The notes under the pieces were generated by a model. The model was not told the origin of the DNA and did not search any database. It was given only the letters and a program-made list of their open reading frames with translations. The translations under genes and the position numbers were made by a program. Positions 45,793 to 54,515 of a DNA stretch of 64,000 bases are shown in pieces. Every line of letters begins with the position of its first letter. Positions within the stretch are counted from its first letter, which is position 1. The DNA lies in NCBI RefSeq assembly GCF_900167115.1, contig NZ_FUXZ01000002.1, forward strand, positions 297,128 to 361,127, given 5' to 3'. This DNA comes from Eubacterium uniforme. GTDB taxonomy: Bacteria; Bacillota; Clostridia; Lachnospirales; Lachnospiraceae.

Positions 45793-45801
45793 TGATATAA
45801 T
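45793..45801 (+). promoter_or_regulatory. Extended -10 promoter of tmcAL
   Basis: Plus strand TGATATAAT, an extended -10 element with no good -35 box. Start near 45808, leader about 33 bases, then AAAAGGAG before the tmcAL ATG. Confidence 0.55.
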
Positions 45802-45840
45802 ATACTTATAATTTTACAAGAATTATAAAAGGAGAGAAAA

Positions 45841-47118
45841 ATGAAAACTGTAGCCATTGTAGCAGAATTTAATCCATTTCATACTGGACATAAATATATC
45901 ATAAAAAAAGCTAAAGAATTGACTTCGGCTGATCATGTTGTTGTAATCATGAGTGGTAACTATGTTCAGCGCGGAGAACCTGCAATAATTAATAAGTATT
46001 TAAGAACAAGTGCTGCGTTAAAATGCGGAGCTGATTTAGTAATTGAACTGCCAATAAGATATGCTACTGCTAGCGCAGAATACTTTGCAACTGGTGCAAT
46101 TAAAATCTTAAATTCACTTAATTTCATTGATTATCTTGTATTCGGAAGCGAAAACGATAACCTTGATGCACTTAATGAAATAGCCGATATATTTACAGAT
46201 GAACCAAGTGATTTTAAAACCATATTAAAAGCGAATCTTAAGAAAGGTAATTCATATCCGCTTTCAAGATCTCTTGCACTTAGCGAGTATAAACCTGAAT
46301 TAGTTGATGTTTTAAATCATCCTAATAACATACTATCTATAGAATATTTAAAAGCTTTGAAGAAAACCAATTCTCAAATCAAACCATTTTCAATAAAAAG
46401 AACTAATGATAATTATAATAGCACAATTTTAGATGAAGACTTTTCTTCTGCTACTGCAATCAGAAAAGCTATTAAAAACGGCGATCTTGAATCAATTAAA
46501 GAATATATTCCTGATTGTTTATATGATGATTTAAATTCAAATTACAATCATACATTCCCTGTATATGCAGATGATTTTTCACTATTACTTGCTGCTAATC
46601 TTACAAAGCAGAATTTTGATTATCATACATATGATACTGCTGATGTATTTAATTTTGAATGGGAATTAAGTTTAAAGGACATTAATACAGATCTTGATAA
46701 CAGAATCAAGAATCTTTCTAAAGAATTTACGACTTTCTCAGAATTTGCTGATGAAATCAAATCCAAGAATGAAACAATGTCTGCAATTTATAGAAAGCTT
46801 TTATCAATCACATTAGGACTTAATGATACTGATAAGAATCTATGTAAAACAGAAATTACAGAATACGTTCGTGTCCTTGGTTTTAAAGAAGAATCAAAGA
46901 TTATGAAAGAGCTTAGCAATAACTGTCTTGCTCCAGTAATCATGAAAAATAGCGACGGATTGATGCTCAAGGGCGATATGCTTAAATGCTATAAGACTTC
47001 TCTTTATTGTGATGCAATCTATAAACAGGTTTGCGTTAACAAATTCCACGATACTAACAAAGCTCGTGAACATATCGATTTACAGCTTGATAATTATGTA
47101 GTAATTTATAAACAATAA
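45841..47118 (+). CDS. tmcAL: tRNA(Met) cytidine acetate ligase TmcAL (YlbM)
   Basis: A 425-residue nucleotidyltransferase-fold enzyme, the only plus-strand gene here. It starts KTVAIVAEFNPFHTGHKYII with the HxGH motif, then VVIMSGNYVQRGEPAIINKY and CGADLVIELPIRYATASAEY, all typical of TmcAL/YlbM, which forms N4-acetylcytidine at the wobble position of elongator tRNA-Met from acetate and ATP. It lies next to the acetate-producing pta-ackA genes. It has its own promoter and a bidirectional terminator. Confidence 0.94.
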   Translation: MKTVAIVAEFNPFHTGHKYIIKKAKELTSADHVVVIMSGNYVQRGEPAIINKYLRTSAALKCGADLVIELPIRYATASAEYFATGAIKILNSLNFIDYLVFGSENDNLDALNEIADIFTDEPSDFKTILKANLKKGNSYPLSRSLALSEYKPELVDVLNHPNNILSIEYLKALKKTNSQIKPFSIKRTNDNYNSTILDEDFSSATAIRKAIKNGDLESIKEYIPDCLYDDLNSNYNHTFPVYADDFSLLLAANLTKQNFDYHTYDTADVFNFEWELSLKDINTDLDNRIKNLSKEFTTFSEFADEIKSKNETMSAIYRKLLSITLGLNDTDKNLCKTEITEYVRVLGFKEESKIMKELSNNCLAPVIMKNSDGLMLKGDMLKCYKTSLYCDAIYKQVCVNKFHDTNKAREHIDLQLDNYVVIYKQ

Positions 47119-47124
47119 TTATAC

Positions 47125-47240
47125 AAATAAAAAGGCGGCTACCTGAGGGTGTAGCCGCTTTTTTACAACCTTATTAAATTTTTATACTCACATAAGGAGA
47201 TTCACATATCACAAAGTGAATCGCAGAATAATCTCTGCTC
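47125..47240 (-). ncRNA. Candidate small RNA, about 110-115 nt, convergent with tmcAL
   Basis: A near-consensus minus-strand promoter (47246-47274) has no gene downstream. The predicted transcript from about 47239 folds into three hairpins: GCAGA/TCTGC (47223-47238), GATTCAC/GTGAATC (47199-47222, directly adjacent) and CCTTAT/ATAAGG (47169-47197). It ends at the bidirectional GCGGCTAC/GTAGCCGC terminator shared with tmcAL, with a T run on the minus strand. No open frame of useful length is present. Between the second and third hairpins it carries CUCCUUA, complementary to Shine-Dalgarno sequences. It does not match SRP RNA, 6S RNA or tmRNA features that I know. Confidence 0.55.
47131..47165. 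terminator. Bidirectional terminator between tmcAL and the candidate sRNA
   Basis: GCGGCTAC and GTAGCCGC form an 8-bp GC-rich stem. T tracts flank it on both strands: TTTTTT on the plus strand, serving tmcAL, and CTTTTTATTT on the minus strand, serving the candidate sRNA. Confidence 0.92.
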
Positions 47241-47245
47241 TCTAA

Positions 47246-47274
47246 ATTATAAAGTAACGTGCGTTAACCGTCAA
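47246..47274 (-). promoter_or_regulatory. Strong orphan sigma-A promoter driving the candidate sRNA
   Basis: Minus strand: TTGACG (47269-47274), 17-base spacer, TATAAT (47246-47251), the same quality as the rpsU promoter. The only transcript it could make before the terminator at 47131-47165 is non-coding. Confidence 0.8.
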
Positions 47275-47284
47275 GTATTTTATC

Positions 47285-47322
47285 AAAAAAAGACTAAATC
47301 AATTTTTGATTTAGTCTTTTTT
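47285..47322 (-). terminator. Terminator after the UPF0210 gene
   Basis: AAAAAAAGACTAAATCAA pairs with TTGATTTAGTCTTTTTT about 20 bases past the stop codon of the gene at 47345. A and T tracts on both sides allow function in both directions. It insulates the sRNA promoter from upstream read-through. Confidence 0.88.
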
Positions 47323-47344
47323 ATATATAAATAATTATTACATT

Positions 47345-48709
47345 TTAGTTCTTAAAGCTATGAATTGGTGCAGGAATTCTACCAGCTCTATTAACAAATG
47401 CTGAACAATTAAACTGATTAACTGGCATAATTGGTGCATATCCTAAAAGTCCACCAAATTCAACAATTTCTCCAACACCCTTTCCAATTACAGGAATAAC
47501 TCTTACAGCAGTTGTCTTCTGGTTAATCATACCAATTGCTGTTTCATCTGCAATAATTCCTGAAATTGTTTCAGGAGTTGTATCACCAGGAATTGCAATC
47601 ATGTCAAGACCAACTGAACATACACATGTCATTGCTTCAAGTTTTTCAAGTGTAAGTGCACCTGCATTTACTGCATCAATCATGCCCTGATCTTCGCTTA
47701 CAGGAATAAATGCACCACTAAGTCCACCTACATATGATGATGCCATTACACCACCCTTTTTAACCTGATCATTAAGAATAGCAAGTGCAGCTGTTGTACC
47801 AGGAGCTCCTGGATGTTCAAGTCCAATTTCCTTTAAGATGTCTGCAACACTATCACCTACTGCTGGTGTAGGTGCGAGTGATAAATCTATAATACCAAAT
47901 GGTACGTTAAGTCTCTTTGATGCTTCCTTAGCTACAAGCTGACCAACACGTGTAATCTTAAACGCTGTCTTCTTAATAGTTTCACAAAGCACTTCAAAAC
48001 TTTCGCCTCTAACTGATTCAAGAGCTCTCTTAACAACACCAGGTCCAGAAACACCAACGTTAATAATACAATCTGCTTCTGTTACACCATGGAACGCACC
48101 AGCCATAAATGGATTATCATCTGGAGCATTACAGAATACAACTAACTTAGCACAACCAAGTGAATCATCTTCCTTAGTTGCTTCAGCTGTCTGTTTAACA
48201 ACCTGACCCATAAGTTTAACTGCATCCATGTTAATACCAGTCTTTGTTGAACCTACGTTGATTGAACTACAAACTCTTTCTGTTTCCTTTAATGCCTGTG
48301 GAATTGATCTAATTAATAATTCATCAGCTGCTGTCATACCTTTAGATACCAAAGCTGAATATCCACCAATAAAGTTTACACCAACTTCAAGTGCAATCTT
48401 ATCAAGTGTCTTTGCAATAGAAACAAAATCCTCAGATGTCTTACAAGCTGCACCACCAACTATAGCAATTGGTGTAACTGAAATTCTCTTATTAACAATT
48501 GGAATACCATATTCTCTTCCAATGCTATCACCTGTTTTTACAAGATTCTTTGCAAGTCTTGTGATTTTTTCATATATTTTCTCATTTACTTTATCTAAAT
48601 CACTATCAATACAATCAAGAAGACTAATACCAAGTGTAATTGTTCTTACATCAAAATTATCTTCTTCAATCATCTTATTAGTTTCATTAACTTCGTATAT
48701 ATTAATCAT
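47345..48709 (-). CDS. UPF0210 (PFL/DUF711) family protein
   Basis: A 454-residue protein of the UPF0210 family: [75 protein letters not shown] and [20 protein letters not shown]. The fold resembles the glycyl-radical enzyme family in part, but no glycyl-radical motif is present and no activity is established. It is almost always paired with the small ACT protein encoded here immediately upstream. Confidence 0.9.
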   Translation of the reverse strand: MINIYEVNETNKMIEEDNFDVRTITLGISLLDCIDSDLDKVNEKIYEKITRLAKNLVKTGDSIGREYGIPIVNKRISVTPIAIVGGAACKTSEDFVSIAKTLDKIALEVGVNFIGGYSALVSKGMTAADELLIRSIPQALKETERVCSSINVGSTKTGINMDAVKLMGQVVKQTAEATKEDDSLGCAKLVVFCNAPDDNPFMAGAFHGVTEADCIINVGVSGPGVVKRALESVRGESFEVLCETIKKTAFKITRVGQLVAKEASKRLNVPFGIIDLSLAPTPAVGDSVADILKEIGLEHPGAPGTTAALAILNDQVKKGGVMASSYVGGLSGAFIPVSEDQGMIDAVNAGALTLEKLEAMTCVCSVGLDMIAIPGDTTPETISGIIADETAIGMINQKTTAVRVIPVIGKGVGEIVEFGGLLGYAPIMPVNQFNCSAFVNRAGRIPAPIHSFKN

Positions 48710-48757
48710 TATTCTAAACCTTTCAAAGTATTATATATCTATAAATTACTTTATACC

Positions 48758-49030
48758 TTAGATACGGTGCATTAAGTTAAAAATGTCTTCATGCTGCATT
48801 GTAATCTTAACGCCGATTTCTTCGCCAACCTTTTCAATTTCAGTTGCTAACACTTCAAATTCCTTGCTTGACTTGTTACAATCACAAATCATCATCATGT
48901 TAAAATAATCATCAACGATAGTCTGTGAAATATCTAAAATATTAACGTTATTATCTGCAAGATATGTACATACCTTTGCCATAATACCAACTGTATCTTT
49001 TCCAAGAACTGTAATAATTGTTTTTTTCAT
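48758..49030 (-). CDS. ACT-domain protein (UPF0237 family)
   Basis: A 90-residue single ACT domain (KTIITVLGKDTVGIMAKVCT, YLADNNVNILDISQTIVDD), matching UPF0237. ACT domains bind amino acids; the ligand is unknown. There are tandem ATGs at 49033 and 49030; the second is five bases from AGGAGG and is preferred. It is cotranscribed with the UPF0210 gene. Confidence 0.9.
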   Translation of the reverse strand: MKKTIITVLGKDTVGIMAKVCTYLADNNVNILDISQTIVDDYFNMMMICDCNKSSKEFEVLATEIEKVGEEIGVKITMQHEDIFNLMHRI

Positions 49031-49045
49031 CATATCCTCCTAAAA

Positions 49046-49846
49046 TTAGATTTCCATAAATCGCATAGGCTCATCCCTTTTTGCGACTCTAATATTGAAA
49101 TCCTTGGTATTATATGGACTCTCACTTAAATTAATCTCATTCTTAACAGATTCAAAAGCAAGCTCTTCCATATTATTCTCCTTACTAAGATGTCCTAGTA
49201 AGATATATTCTAAATCATCATGTAAAATACTATCAATTAACTTACCCGATGATTCATTTGACAAATGACCTTTTGTCCCCAATATTCTTCTCTTAAGTTC
49301 ATAAGGATAAGAACCAACCATTAACATATTAACGTCATGATTAGCTTCAATAATTCCTGCATTAATACCTTTAAGATTATCTATAATATATTCATCATAA
49401 CAACCCATGTCCGTTGCTACAGCAACTGATGAAGACTCATGCATAACTCTGTAACCAACCGGATCAGCAGCATCATGTGATATAGCAAATGCTCTCACTG
49501 TTAAATCACCAATCTCAAACTCTTCATCCTTATTAATTGCAATAAAAGACTCTGGTTCAACTTTACCAATCTTATTACTATTTAAGATTGCATCAATTGT
49601 TTTCTTTGTGGAATAAACCTTAGCATCCTTATACTTTCTTAAGAAAACACCAAGACCACTAATATGATCAATATGTTCATGAGTAATTAATATACCATTA
49701 ATTTCAGAGGCAGAAATATCATTCATAGAAAGACCTTCTTCAATCCTCTTTTTACTAATACCAGTATCGATTAAAAGATTTGTATTTCCACTTGAAGCAA
49801 ATGCACAATTTCCACTGCTTCCACTTGCGATACTACCAAAAATCAT
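49046..49846 (-). CDS. MBL-fold metallo-hydrolase (YycJ/WalJ-like)
   Basis: A 266-residue metallo-beta-lactamase-fold protein. It begins IFGSIASGSSGNCAFASSGN, with the metal motif ITHEHIDHISGLGVFLRKY, FAISHDAADPVGY and LLGHLSKENN. WalJ/YycJ proteins are candidate DNA exonucleases linked to cell-wall/division control in Firmicutes. The walRK genes are not near here. It is upstream of the ACT-UPF0210 pair by 12 bases, probably one operon. Confidence 0.87.
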   Translation of the reverse strand: MIFGSIASGSSGNCAFASSGNTNLLIDTGISKKRIEEGLSMNDISASEINGILITHEHIDHISGLGVFLRKYKDAKVYSTKKTIDAILNSNKIGKVEPESFIAINKDEEFEIGDLTVRAFAISHDAADPVGYRVMHESSSVAVATDMGCYDEYIIDNLKGINAGIIEANHDVNMLMVGSYPYELKRRILGTKGHLSNESSGKLIDSILHDDLEYILLGHLSKENNMEELAFESVKNEINLSESPYNTKDFNIRVAKRDEPMRFMEI

Positions 49847-49904
49847 AGATAATCACATCCTTAAAAATTTCAACAACAAAATTGTTATTTAATTAACTTA
49901 TATC

Positions 49905-49933
49905 ATTCTATTTGAAAATGCATTTATTTTCAA
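49905..49933 (-). promoter_or_regulatory. Promoter with internal palindrome, upstream of the MBL hydrolase gene
   Basis: Minus strand: TTGAAA (49928-49933), 17-base spacer, TAGAAT (49905-49910). The spacer and -35 form the inverted repeat TTGAAAA-N8-TTTTCAA (49912-49933), a possible operator. The rest of the gap 49847-50018 is A/T-rich with no other feature I can support. Confidence 0.5.
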
Positions 49934-50018
49934 GTGATTTTTTTATTTTCACAAGAATATATTTATAAAACCAAAACAATCAACATATATTTTTAATATC
50001 TAATAAATACATTAACGA

Positions 50019-51467
50019 TTACTTAATCTTCTTTAAAACTTCAGTTAAATATTTAAATGTTTTCTCCGTAGAAGAAATACTTAGTCTTTCTTTAGATGTA
50101 TGAATATCTCTCATATTTGGTCCTATTGAAACAATATCAAAATCTGGACGCATATCAGCAAAATATCCACATTCAAGACCAGCATGAATTACAACAGCTT
50201 CAGGTTTTACCTTAAATATATCTTCATAAACTTCTATCATAGTTTTTCTAAGTTTAGAATCCTTTTTATATGCCCATGCAGGATAATCACCTGATACATC
50301 AATCTTACCATTCATCATTTCACAAAGCATAATAATTTTATTTGCAATCATTATCTTCTTTGAATAAATAGAGCTACGTACAGAAGCTTCCATGTGAAGA
50401 TTTCCACCCTCTAATGAAAAAATACCAAGATTTGAAGATGTTTCAACTAATCCCTTAATATCATTTGACATTGCAGCAACTCCATTTGGTAAAAGATTAA
50501 GCAAAAATAAAACTTTCTGTAAATCCTTAGGATTAATAACATCCCTAACAACACTCATTTCAACTTCAAATTTTAATTTCAAGTTTGAATCTTCTTCACA
50601 AGCTTCATTTCTTAATAACTTTTCATAATCCTCTAAAAACTTAGTAATGTCATCTATATCATCTATATTACAGATTATGGTTGCATTTGCTAAAAGCGGA
50701 ATAACATTATCCTTATTACCACCTTTAAGAGATGCAATCTTAACATCAAATTCATAAGATAAATCGTTAAGTACACGAGCAAGCGTAATGGTTGCATTCA
50801 TACGTCCCTTATCAATTTCAGCACCAGAATGCCCGCCACATAAACCGCTTAAAGTAATTGTAGCTTCGATTCCTTCAACTGAAACCATATCAACATCCAT
50901 ATCATTAGATATGGTCATACCGCCTGCACAACCTACCCAAATTTTGCCATCTTCCTCACTATCAAGATTTATAAGATATTTCCCCTTAAGATTAGATACA
51001 TCTAATCCCTTAGCACCAAGTAATCCAATTTCTTCATCAACTGTAAATATACATTCAAGATTAGGTGCATCATAATCACCTTCTAAAATTGCAAGCATAT
51101 AAGCAACAGCAATGCCATCATCACCACCAAGTGTAGTTTTATTTGCATATAACCAGTCACCATCTATCTGTAAGTCCAAGCCATCCTTTGTAAAATCATG
51201 ATTTGAATCAGCATCTTTTTCGCAAACCATATCAACATGGCCTTGTAAAATAACGCCTTCATCACTCTCTCTGCCACTAGTAGCTTTCTTTGAAATGATT
51301 ACATTTCCAAGTTCGTCAACGCTATACTCTAAACCATTTTCTTTTGCAAATTCAACCAAAAAGTCTGTCATACCTTTTGTGTTACCAGACCCTCTTGGAA
51401 TATCACTTATCTTTTCAAAATAATAAAATACTCTTTGCTCATCAAAATTTTTATATAAATCTTTCAT
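50019..51467 (-). CDS. pepD: Cytosol nonspecific dipeptidase / aminoacyl-histidine dipeptidase (M20C)
   Basis: A 482-residue zinc peptidase that hydrolyses dipeptides including Xaa-His. Metal-site motifs are LQGHVDMVCEKD, TTLGGDDGIAVAYMLAIL, VDEEIGLLGAKGLD and IHAGLECGYFADM. GGHSGAEIDKGRMNA marks the lid domain. The frame is open to 51482 but GAGG lies inside that extension nine bases before the ATG at 51467. Confidence 0.93.
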   Translation of the reverse strand: MKDLYKNFDEQRVFYYFEKISDIPRGSGNTKGMTDFLVEFAKENGLEYSVDELGNVIISKKATSGRESDEGVILQGHVDMVCEKDADSNHDFTKDGLDLQIDGDWLYANKTTLGGDDGIAVAYMLAILEGDYDAPNLECIFTVDEEIGLLGAKGLDVSNLKGKYLINLDSEEDGKIWVGCAGGMTISNDMDVDMVSVEGIEATITLSGLCGGHSGAEIDKGRMNATITLARVLNDLSYEFDVKIASLKGGNKDNVIPLLANATIICNIDDIDDITKFLEDYEKLLRNEACEEDSNLKLKFEVEMSVVRDVINPKDLQKVLFLLNLLPNGVAAMSNDIKGLVETSSNLGIFSLEGGNLHMEASVRSSIYSKKIMIANKIIMLCEMMNGKIDVSGDYPAWAYKKDSKLRKTMIEVYEDIFKVKPEAVVIHAGLECGYFADMRPDFDIVSIGPNMRDIHTSKERLSISSTEKTFKYLTEVLKKIK

Positions 51468-51493
51468 TTCTACCATCCTCATTTAAACATAAT

Positions 51494-51521
51494 AAAAAGC
51501 TGTTGTGATCAACAGCTTTTT
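51494..51521 (-). terminator. Terminator after the coiled-coil gene at 51531
   Basis: AAAAAGCTGTTG and CAACAGCTTTTT form a 12-bp perfect stem with a 4-base loop, about ten bases past the stop codon. Confidence 0.9.
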
Positions 51522-51530
51522 ATTATTTAT

Positions 51531-52232
51531 TTAGAATTCATCTTCTTCATCTTCCTCAAGGTCTAGATCAACTGTGTAATCACGATATTCACTTGAAGGC
51601 ACGCCTCTAAGTTCTTTTCTATTAACATCAACTGTTCTATATGAACTCTTCAATGAATCTAATACTCTTTCTCTTGAACCAGCTAAAGTATCAACTGCAT
51701 CCTCTGTAGTCTGAGTAACTGCCTTAATTGCATTCTCTCTGGCAGCTGATAAAGCATTAAGCGCATTACCTGACTTCGCTTCAAAATCTGAAATACTAGC
51801 CTGTAAGTACTTCTGAACATTTACTAATAATTCATCAGTATAAGCAACTGCGCTTTCCTTGATACCATTAGCTTCAGCCTGTGCATCATTAAGAATCTTC
51901 TTAGCTTCCTCACGAGCCTGGATAACATACTGATCAGCTTCTTCCTGAGCTCTCTGCATAATTTCATGTTCGCTAACAAGTTCAGTAATATGAGCTGTTG
52001 CTTCAGCAATCATAGCCTCTGATTTTTCTTTTGCATCAGAAAGAATAGCCTCTTTATTAGCAATAATCTTCTGATATTTTTTTATTTCATCAGGCATCTT
52101 AAGACGAAGTTCTGTTAATAATTCCTCCATCTCATCCTTATTTACAATAAGCTTAGTCTGTGATAGTGGCTGAAATTTACAACTATCCATATAATCTTCT
52201 ATTTCAGTAATAATCTGTTCAATCTGACTCAT
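51531..52232 (-). CDS. Coiled-coil protein (ATPase-subunit/DivIVA-like), function unknown
   Basis: A 233-residue soluble protein. Residues about 45-205 are predicted to be almost continuous alpha-helical coiled coil, rich in Glu, Ala, Lys and Gln (KYQKIIANKEAILSDAKEKS, AREEAKKILNDAQAEANGIK), resembling ATP-synthase b/H-type stalks or DivIVA. The C-terminal tail is very acidic (DLDLEEDEEDEF). It has no membrane segment. Related genes follow coaD in Lachnospiraceae; a scaffolding or polar role is conjecture. It lies 21 bases after coaD. Confidence 0.7.
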   Translation of the reverse strand: MSQIEQIITEIEDYMDSCKFQPLSQTKLIVNKDEMEELLTELRLKMPDEIKKYQKIIANKEAILSDAKEKSEAMIAEATAHITELVSEHEIMQRAQEEADQYVIQAREEAKKILNDAQAEANGIKESAVAYTDELLVNVQKYLQASISDFEAKSGNALNALSAARENAIKAVTQTTEDAVDTLAGSRERVLDSLKSSYRTVDVNRKELRGVPSSEYRDYTVDLDLEEDEEDEF

Positions 52233-52253
52233 AATAAAACTACCTCTCTATAT

Positions 52254-52730
52254 CTATTTGTATTTTTCATAAACTTTAGAAATTATACTCTCTGGAACAA
52301 ATTTATCTATATTCCCACCGAATTTAGCAATTTCCCTAACACTACTTGAACTAAGATATGAATATTCAACATCAGTTGTAAAGAATACAGTATCAATATT
52401 ATGCGATAACGCTTTATTAGTCTGCGCCATCTGTAATTCATATTCAAAATCAGTAATGGCTCTAAGGCCTCTAACTATTGTATTAACACCACATTCATTA
52501 GCAAAATCAACTAAAAGTCCTTCAAAATACAATATTTTAACATTCTCAATATGAGATGTTACTTCTTCTAACATACTTACTCTTTCTGAAACAGAAAATA
52601 AAGGTTTCTTACTGTCATTCTTTAAAACAGCAACTATTACTTCATCAAATGTTTCAGCTGCTCTCTCGATAATACTTAGATGTCCAAGTGTAACCGGATC
52701 AAAACTACCCGGATAAATTGCTTTTGTCAT
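52254..52730 (-). CDS. coaD: Phosphopantetheine adenylyltransferase
   Basis: A 158-residue enzyme of coenzyme A synthesis. It begins [20 protein letters not shown] with the T/HxGH nucleotide motif, then [20 protein letters not shown] and [18 protein letters not shown]. It follows rsmD by 18 bases, a pairing conserved across Gram-positive bacteria. Confidence 0.97.
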   Translation of the reverse strand: MTKAIYPGSFDPVTLGHLSIIERAAETFDEVIVAVLKNDSKKPLFSVSERVSMLEEVTSHIENVKILYFEGLLVDFANECGVNTIVRGLRAITDFEYELQMAQTNKALSHNIDTVFFTTDVEYSYLSSSSVREIAKFGGNIDKFVPESIISKVYEKYK

Positions 52731-52748
52731 ATCATCCTCAAATCCATA

Positions 52749-53306
52749 CTAATTATCCTTACAGATAAAAGTATGTTTATTAGTTTTATATACTTTTTCT
52801 TTATAGATGTGCATACCCAAATTTCCAATATATGAAAGGTCTGTTTCATTAGAAGATTCAACAATTATTATGGAATCATTATTAATCAGACTACTACTAG
52901 ATAAAACTTCTAAGACACTTTTCTCTAATTCCTTATTATAAGGCGGGTCCATAAAAACAATATCGAAAACTTCACCATTACTCTCAAGTGATTTTATTGC
53001 TGCTATAACATCCATAGGCAAAATAACAGCATTATCACCAAGCTTAGTAAAATCCAAATTATCTTTAATACAAGATAAGGCATTTCTGCTTTTTTCAACA
53101 AATACACACTTATCTGCACCCCTGCTTAATGCTTCTATGCCAATTGCACCACTACCGCTGAAAAGATCTAAAAACTTTGAATATGGTACATCAGCATTTA
53201 AAACATTAAAGAGCGTTTCCTTTGTTTTATCCGTCGTTGGTCTTACATCCATACCCGGAACCGTTTTTAAATTAAGATGTCTTGCGCTTCCGGCTATAAC
53301 TCTCAT
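52749..53306 (-). CDS. rsmD: 16S rRNA (guanine(966)-N2)-methyltransferase RsmD
   Basis: A 185-residue methyltransferase with RVIAGSARHLNLKTVPGMDV, RPTTDKTKETLFNVL, the SAM loop LDLFSGSGAIGIEALSRGA and the catalytic FMDPPYNKE. The frame is open to 53330 but GGAG six bases before the ATG at 53306 decides the start. It is the first gene of rsmD-coaD-coiled-coil. Confidence 0.95.
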   Translation of the reverse strand: MRVIAGSARHLNLKTVPGMDVRPTTDKTKETLFNVLNADVPYSKFLDLFSGSGAIGIEALSRGADKCVFVEKSRNALSCIKDNLDFTKLGDNAVILPMDVIAAIKSLESNGEVFDIVFMDPPYNKELEKSVLEVLSSSSLINNDSIIIVESSNETDLSYIGNLGMHIYKEKVYKTNKHTFICKDN

Positions 53307-53329
53307 AACTGTCTCCACATCTATTAGCA

Positions 53330-53357
53330 AAAAGCAAGCCTATAAAAGCTTGCTTTT
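53330..53357 (-). terminator. Terminator after the S1 gene
   Basis: AAAAGCAAGC (53330-53339) pairs perfectly with GCTTGCTTTT (53348-53357), with a T run on the minus strand. It lies between the S1 gene and rsmD. Confidence 0.88.
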
Positions 53358-53390
53358 ACTATTATATTTTAATTATTATTTATACAATTC

Positions 53391-54515
53391 TTATGCTTCT
53401 GTATCTTCAGTAACTTCCTCAGCTACTTCTGTAACTTCTTCAGCTGCTTCTTCTGTTTTTTCAGGAGCTGGAAGTAAAGCCTTAATTGAAAGAGAAATCT
53501 TTTCTTCTTCAACGTTAAGATCTACAACCTGTGCTTCAATCTCCTGACCAACTTTTAATACATCAGCTGGTTTATTTACATGTTCATATGAAATCTGTGA
53601 AACATGAAGTAATGCATCAACACCTGGTTCAAGTTCAATAAATGCACCAAAATCTGTCATTCTAGCAACTTTACCTTTAACTACATTACCAACTGCATAC
53701 TTTTCATCAGCATTAAGCCATGGATTTGAATCCTCAAACTTAAGTGAAAGTGCAATCTTTTCACCATTGATTTCTTTAATAAATGTCTTAATCTTATCTC
53801 CAGCCTTGAAGACTTTCTTAGGGTTACCAATTCTTCCCCAAGACATTTCTGAAATATGAAGTAATCCATCAGCTCCTCCGATATCAACAAATGCACCAAA
53901 ATCAGTAACATTCTTAATTGTACCTTCGATAGTCTGACCTTCCTTAATAGTCTCAAATAATTTCTTCTTAGCTTCTTCTTTAGCAGCACTTACCAACTGC
54001 TTTCTATCACCAATAATTCTTCTCTTCTTAGGATTGAATTCTGTAATAACAAATTCTACTTCCTGTCCATCGTATACTGATAAATCTTTTTCATATACAT
54101 CTGAAACAAGGCTTGCTGGAATGAATACTCTAGCTTCACCAACAACTACGTTAAGTCCGCCACTTACTACCTGAGCAACTTTACCCTTTAAAACTTCCTT
54201 ATTTTCGAAAGCTTCTTCTAATACCTTGTTGCCTTTTTCAGCAGCTAATCTCTTATATGTTAATAAAACCTGACCTTCGCCATCATTAACCTTTAAGATC
54301 TTAACTTCAAGCTTATCTCCTTCTTTGAGGACTGTTGTAAGATCTACAGGCTCATTAGAATACTCACCGCGTGTGAGGATACCATCAGCCTTATAGCCGA
54401 TATTAAGAGCAGCCTCTTCAGGATTTACTGTAATAACAGTACCTTCTACAACCTCTCCTCTACTAATTGTTTTTAATGATTCCTCTAACATTTGTTCAAA
54501 ACTTACTTCTGACAT
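53391..54515 (-). CDS. rpsA: S1 RNA-binding-domain protein (30S ribosomal protein S1-like)
   Basis: A 374-residue protein with four S1 domains (about 17-90, 105-170, 190-260 and 275-345), e.g. GQTIEGTIKNVTDFGAFVDI and GNVVKGKVARMTDFGAFIEL. The tail is rich in Glu, Ala, Thr and Val. It is probably the shortened S1 of Clostridia, which binds mRNA on the ribosome. It overlaps the 3' end of ispH by 20 bases in another frame, with GAGGAGG inside ispH nine bases before its ATG. In many Clostridia ispH and S1 are fused into one protein; here they are separate. Confidence 0.9.
   Translation of the reverse strand: MSEVSFEQMLEESLKTISRGEVVEGTVITVNPEEAALNIGYKADGILTRGEYSNEPVDLTTVLKEGDKLEVKILKVNDGEGQVLLTYKRLAAEKGNKVLEEAFENKEVLKGKVAQVVSGGLNVVVGEARVFIPASLVSDVYEKDLSVYDGQEVEFVITEFNPKKRRIIGDRKQLVSAAKEEAKKKLFETIKEGQTIEGTIKNVTDFGAFVDIGGADGLLHISEMSWGRIGNPKKVFKAGDKIKTFIKEINGEKIALSLKFEDSNPWLNADEKYAVGNVVKGKVARMTDFGAFIELEPGVDALLHVSQISYEHVNKPADVLKVGQEIEAQVVDLNVEEEKISLSIKALLPAPEKTEEAAEEVTEVAEEVTEDTEA

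Noticed and set aside
47125..47240. SRP RNA, 6S RNA or tmRNA as the identity of the small RNA
   Set aside because: The SRP tetraloop/asymmetric loop, the long open bubble of 6S RNA and the tag reading frame of tmRNA are all missing, and the length does not suit 6S RNA or tmRNA.
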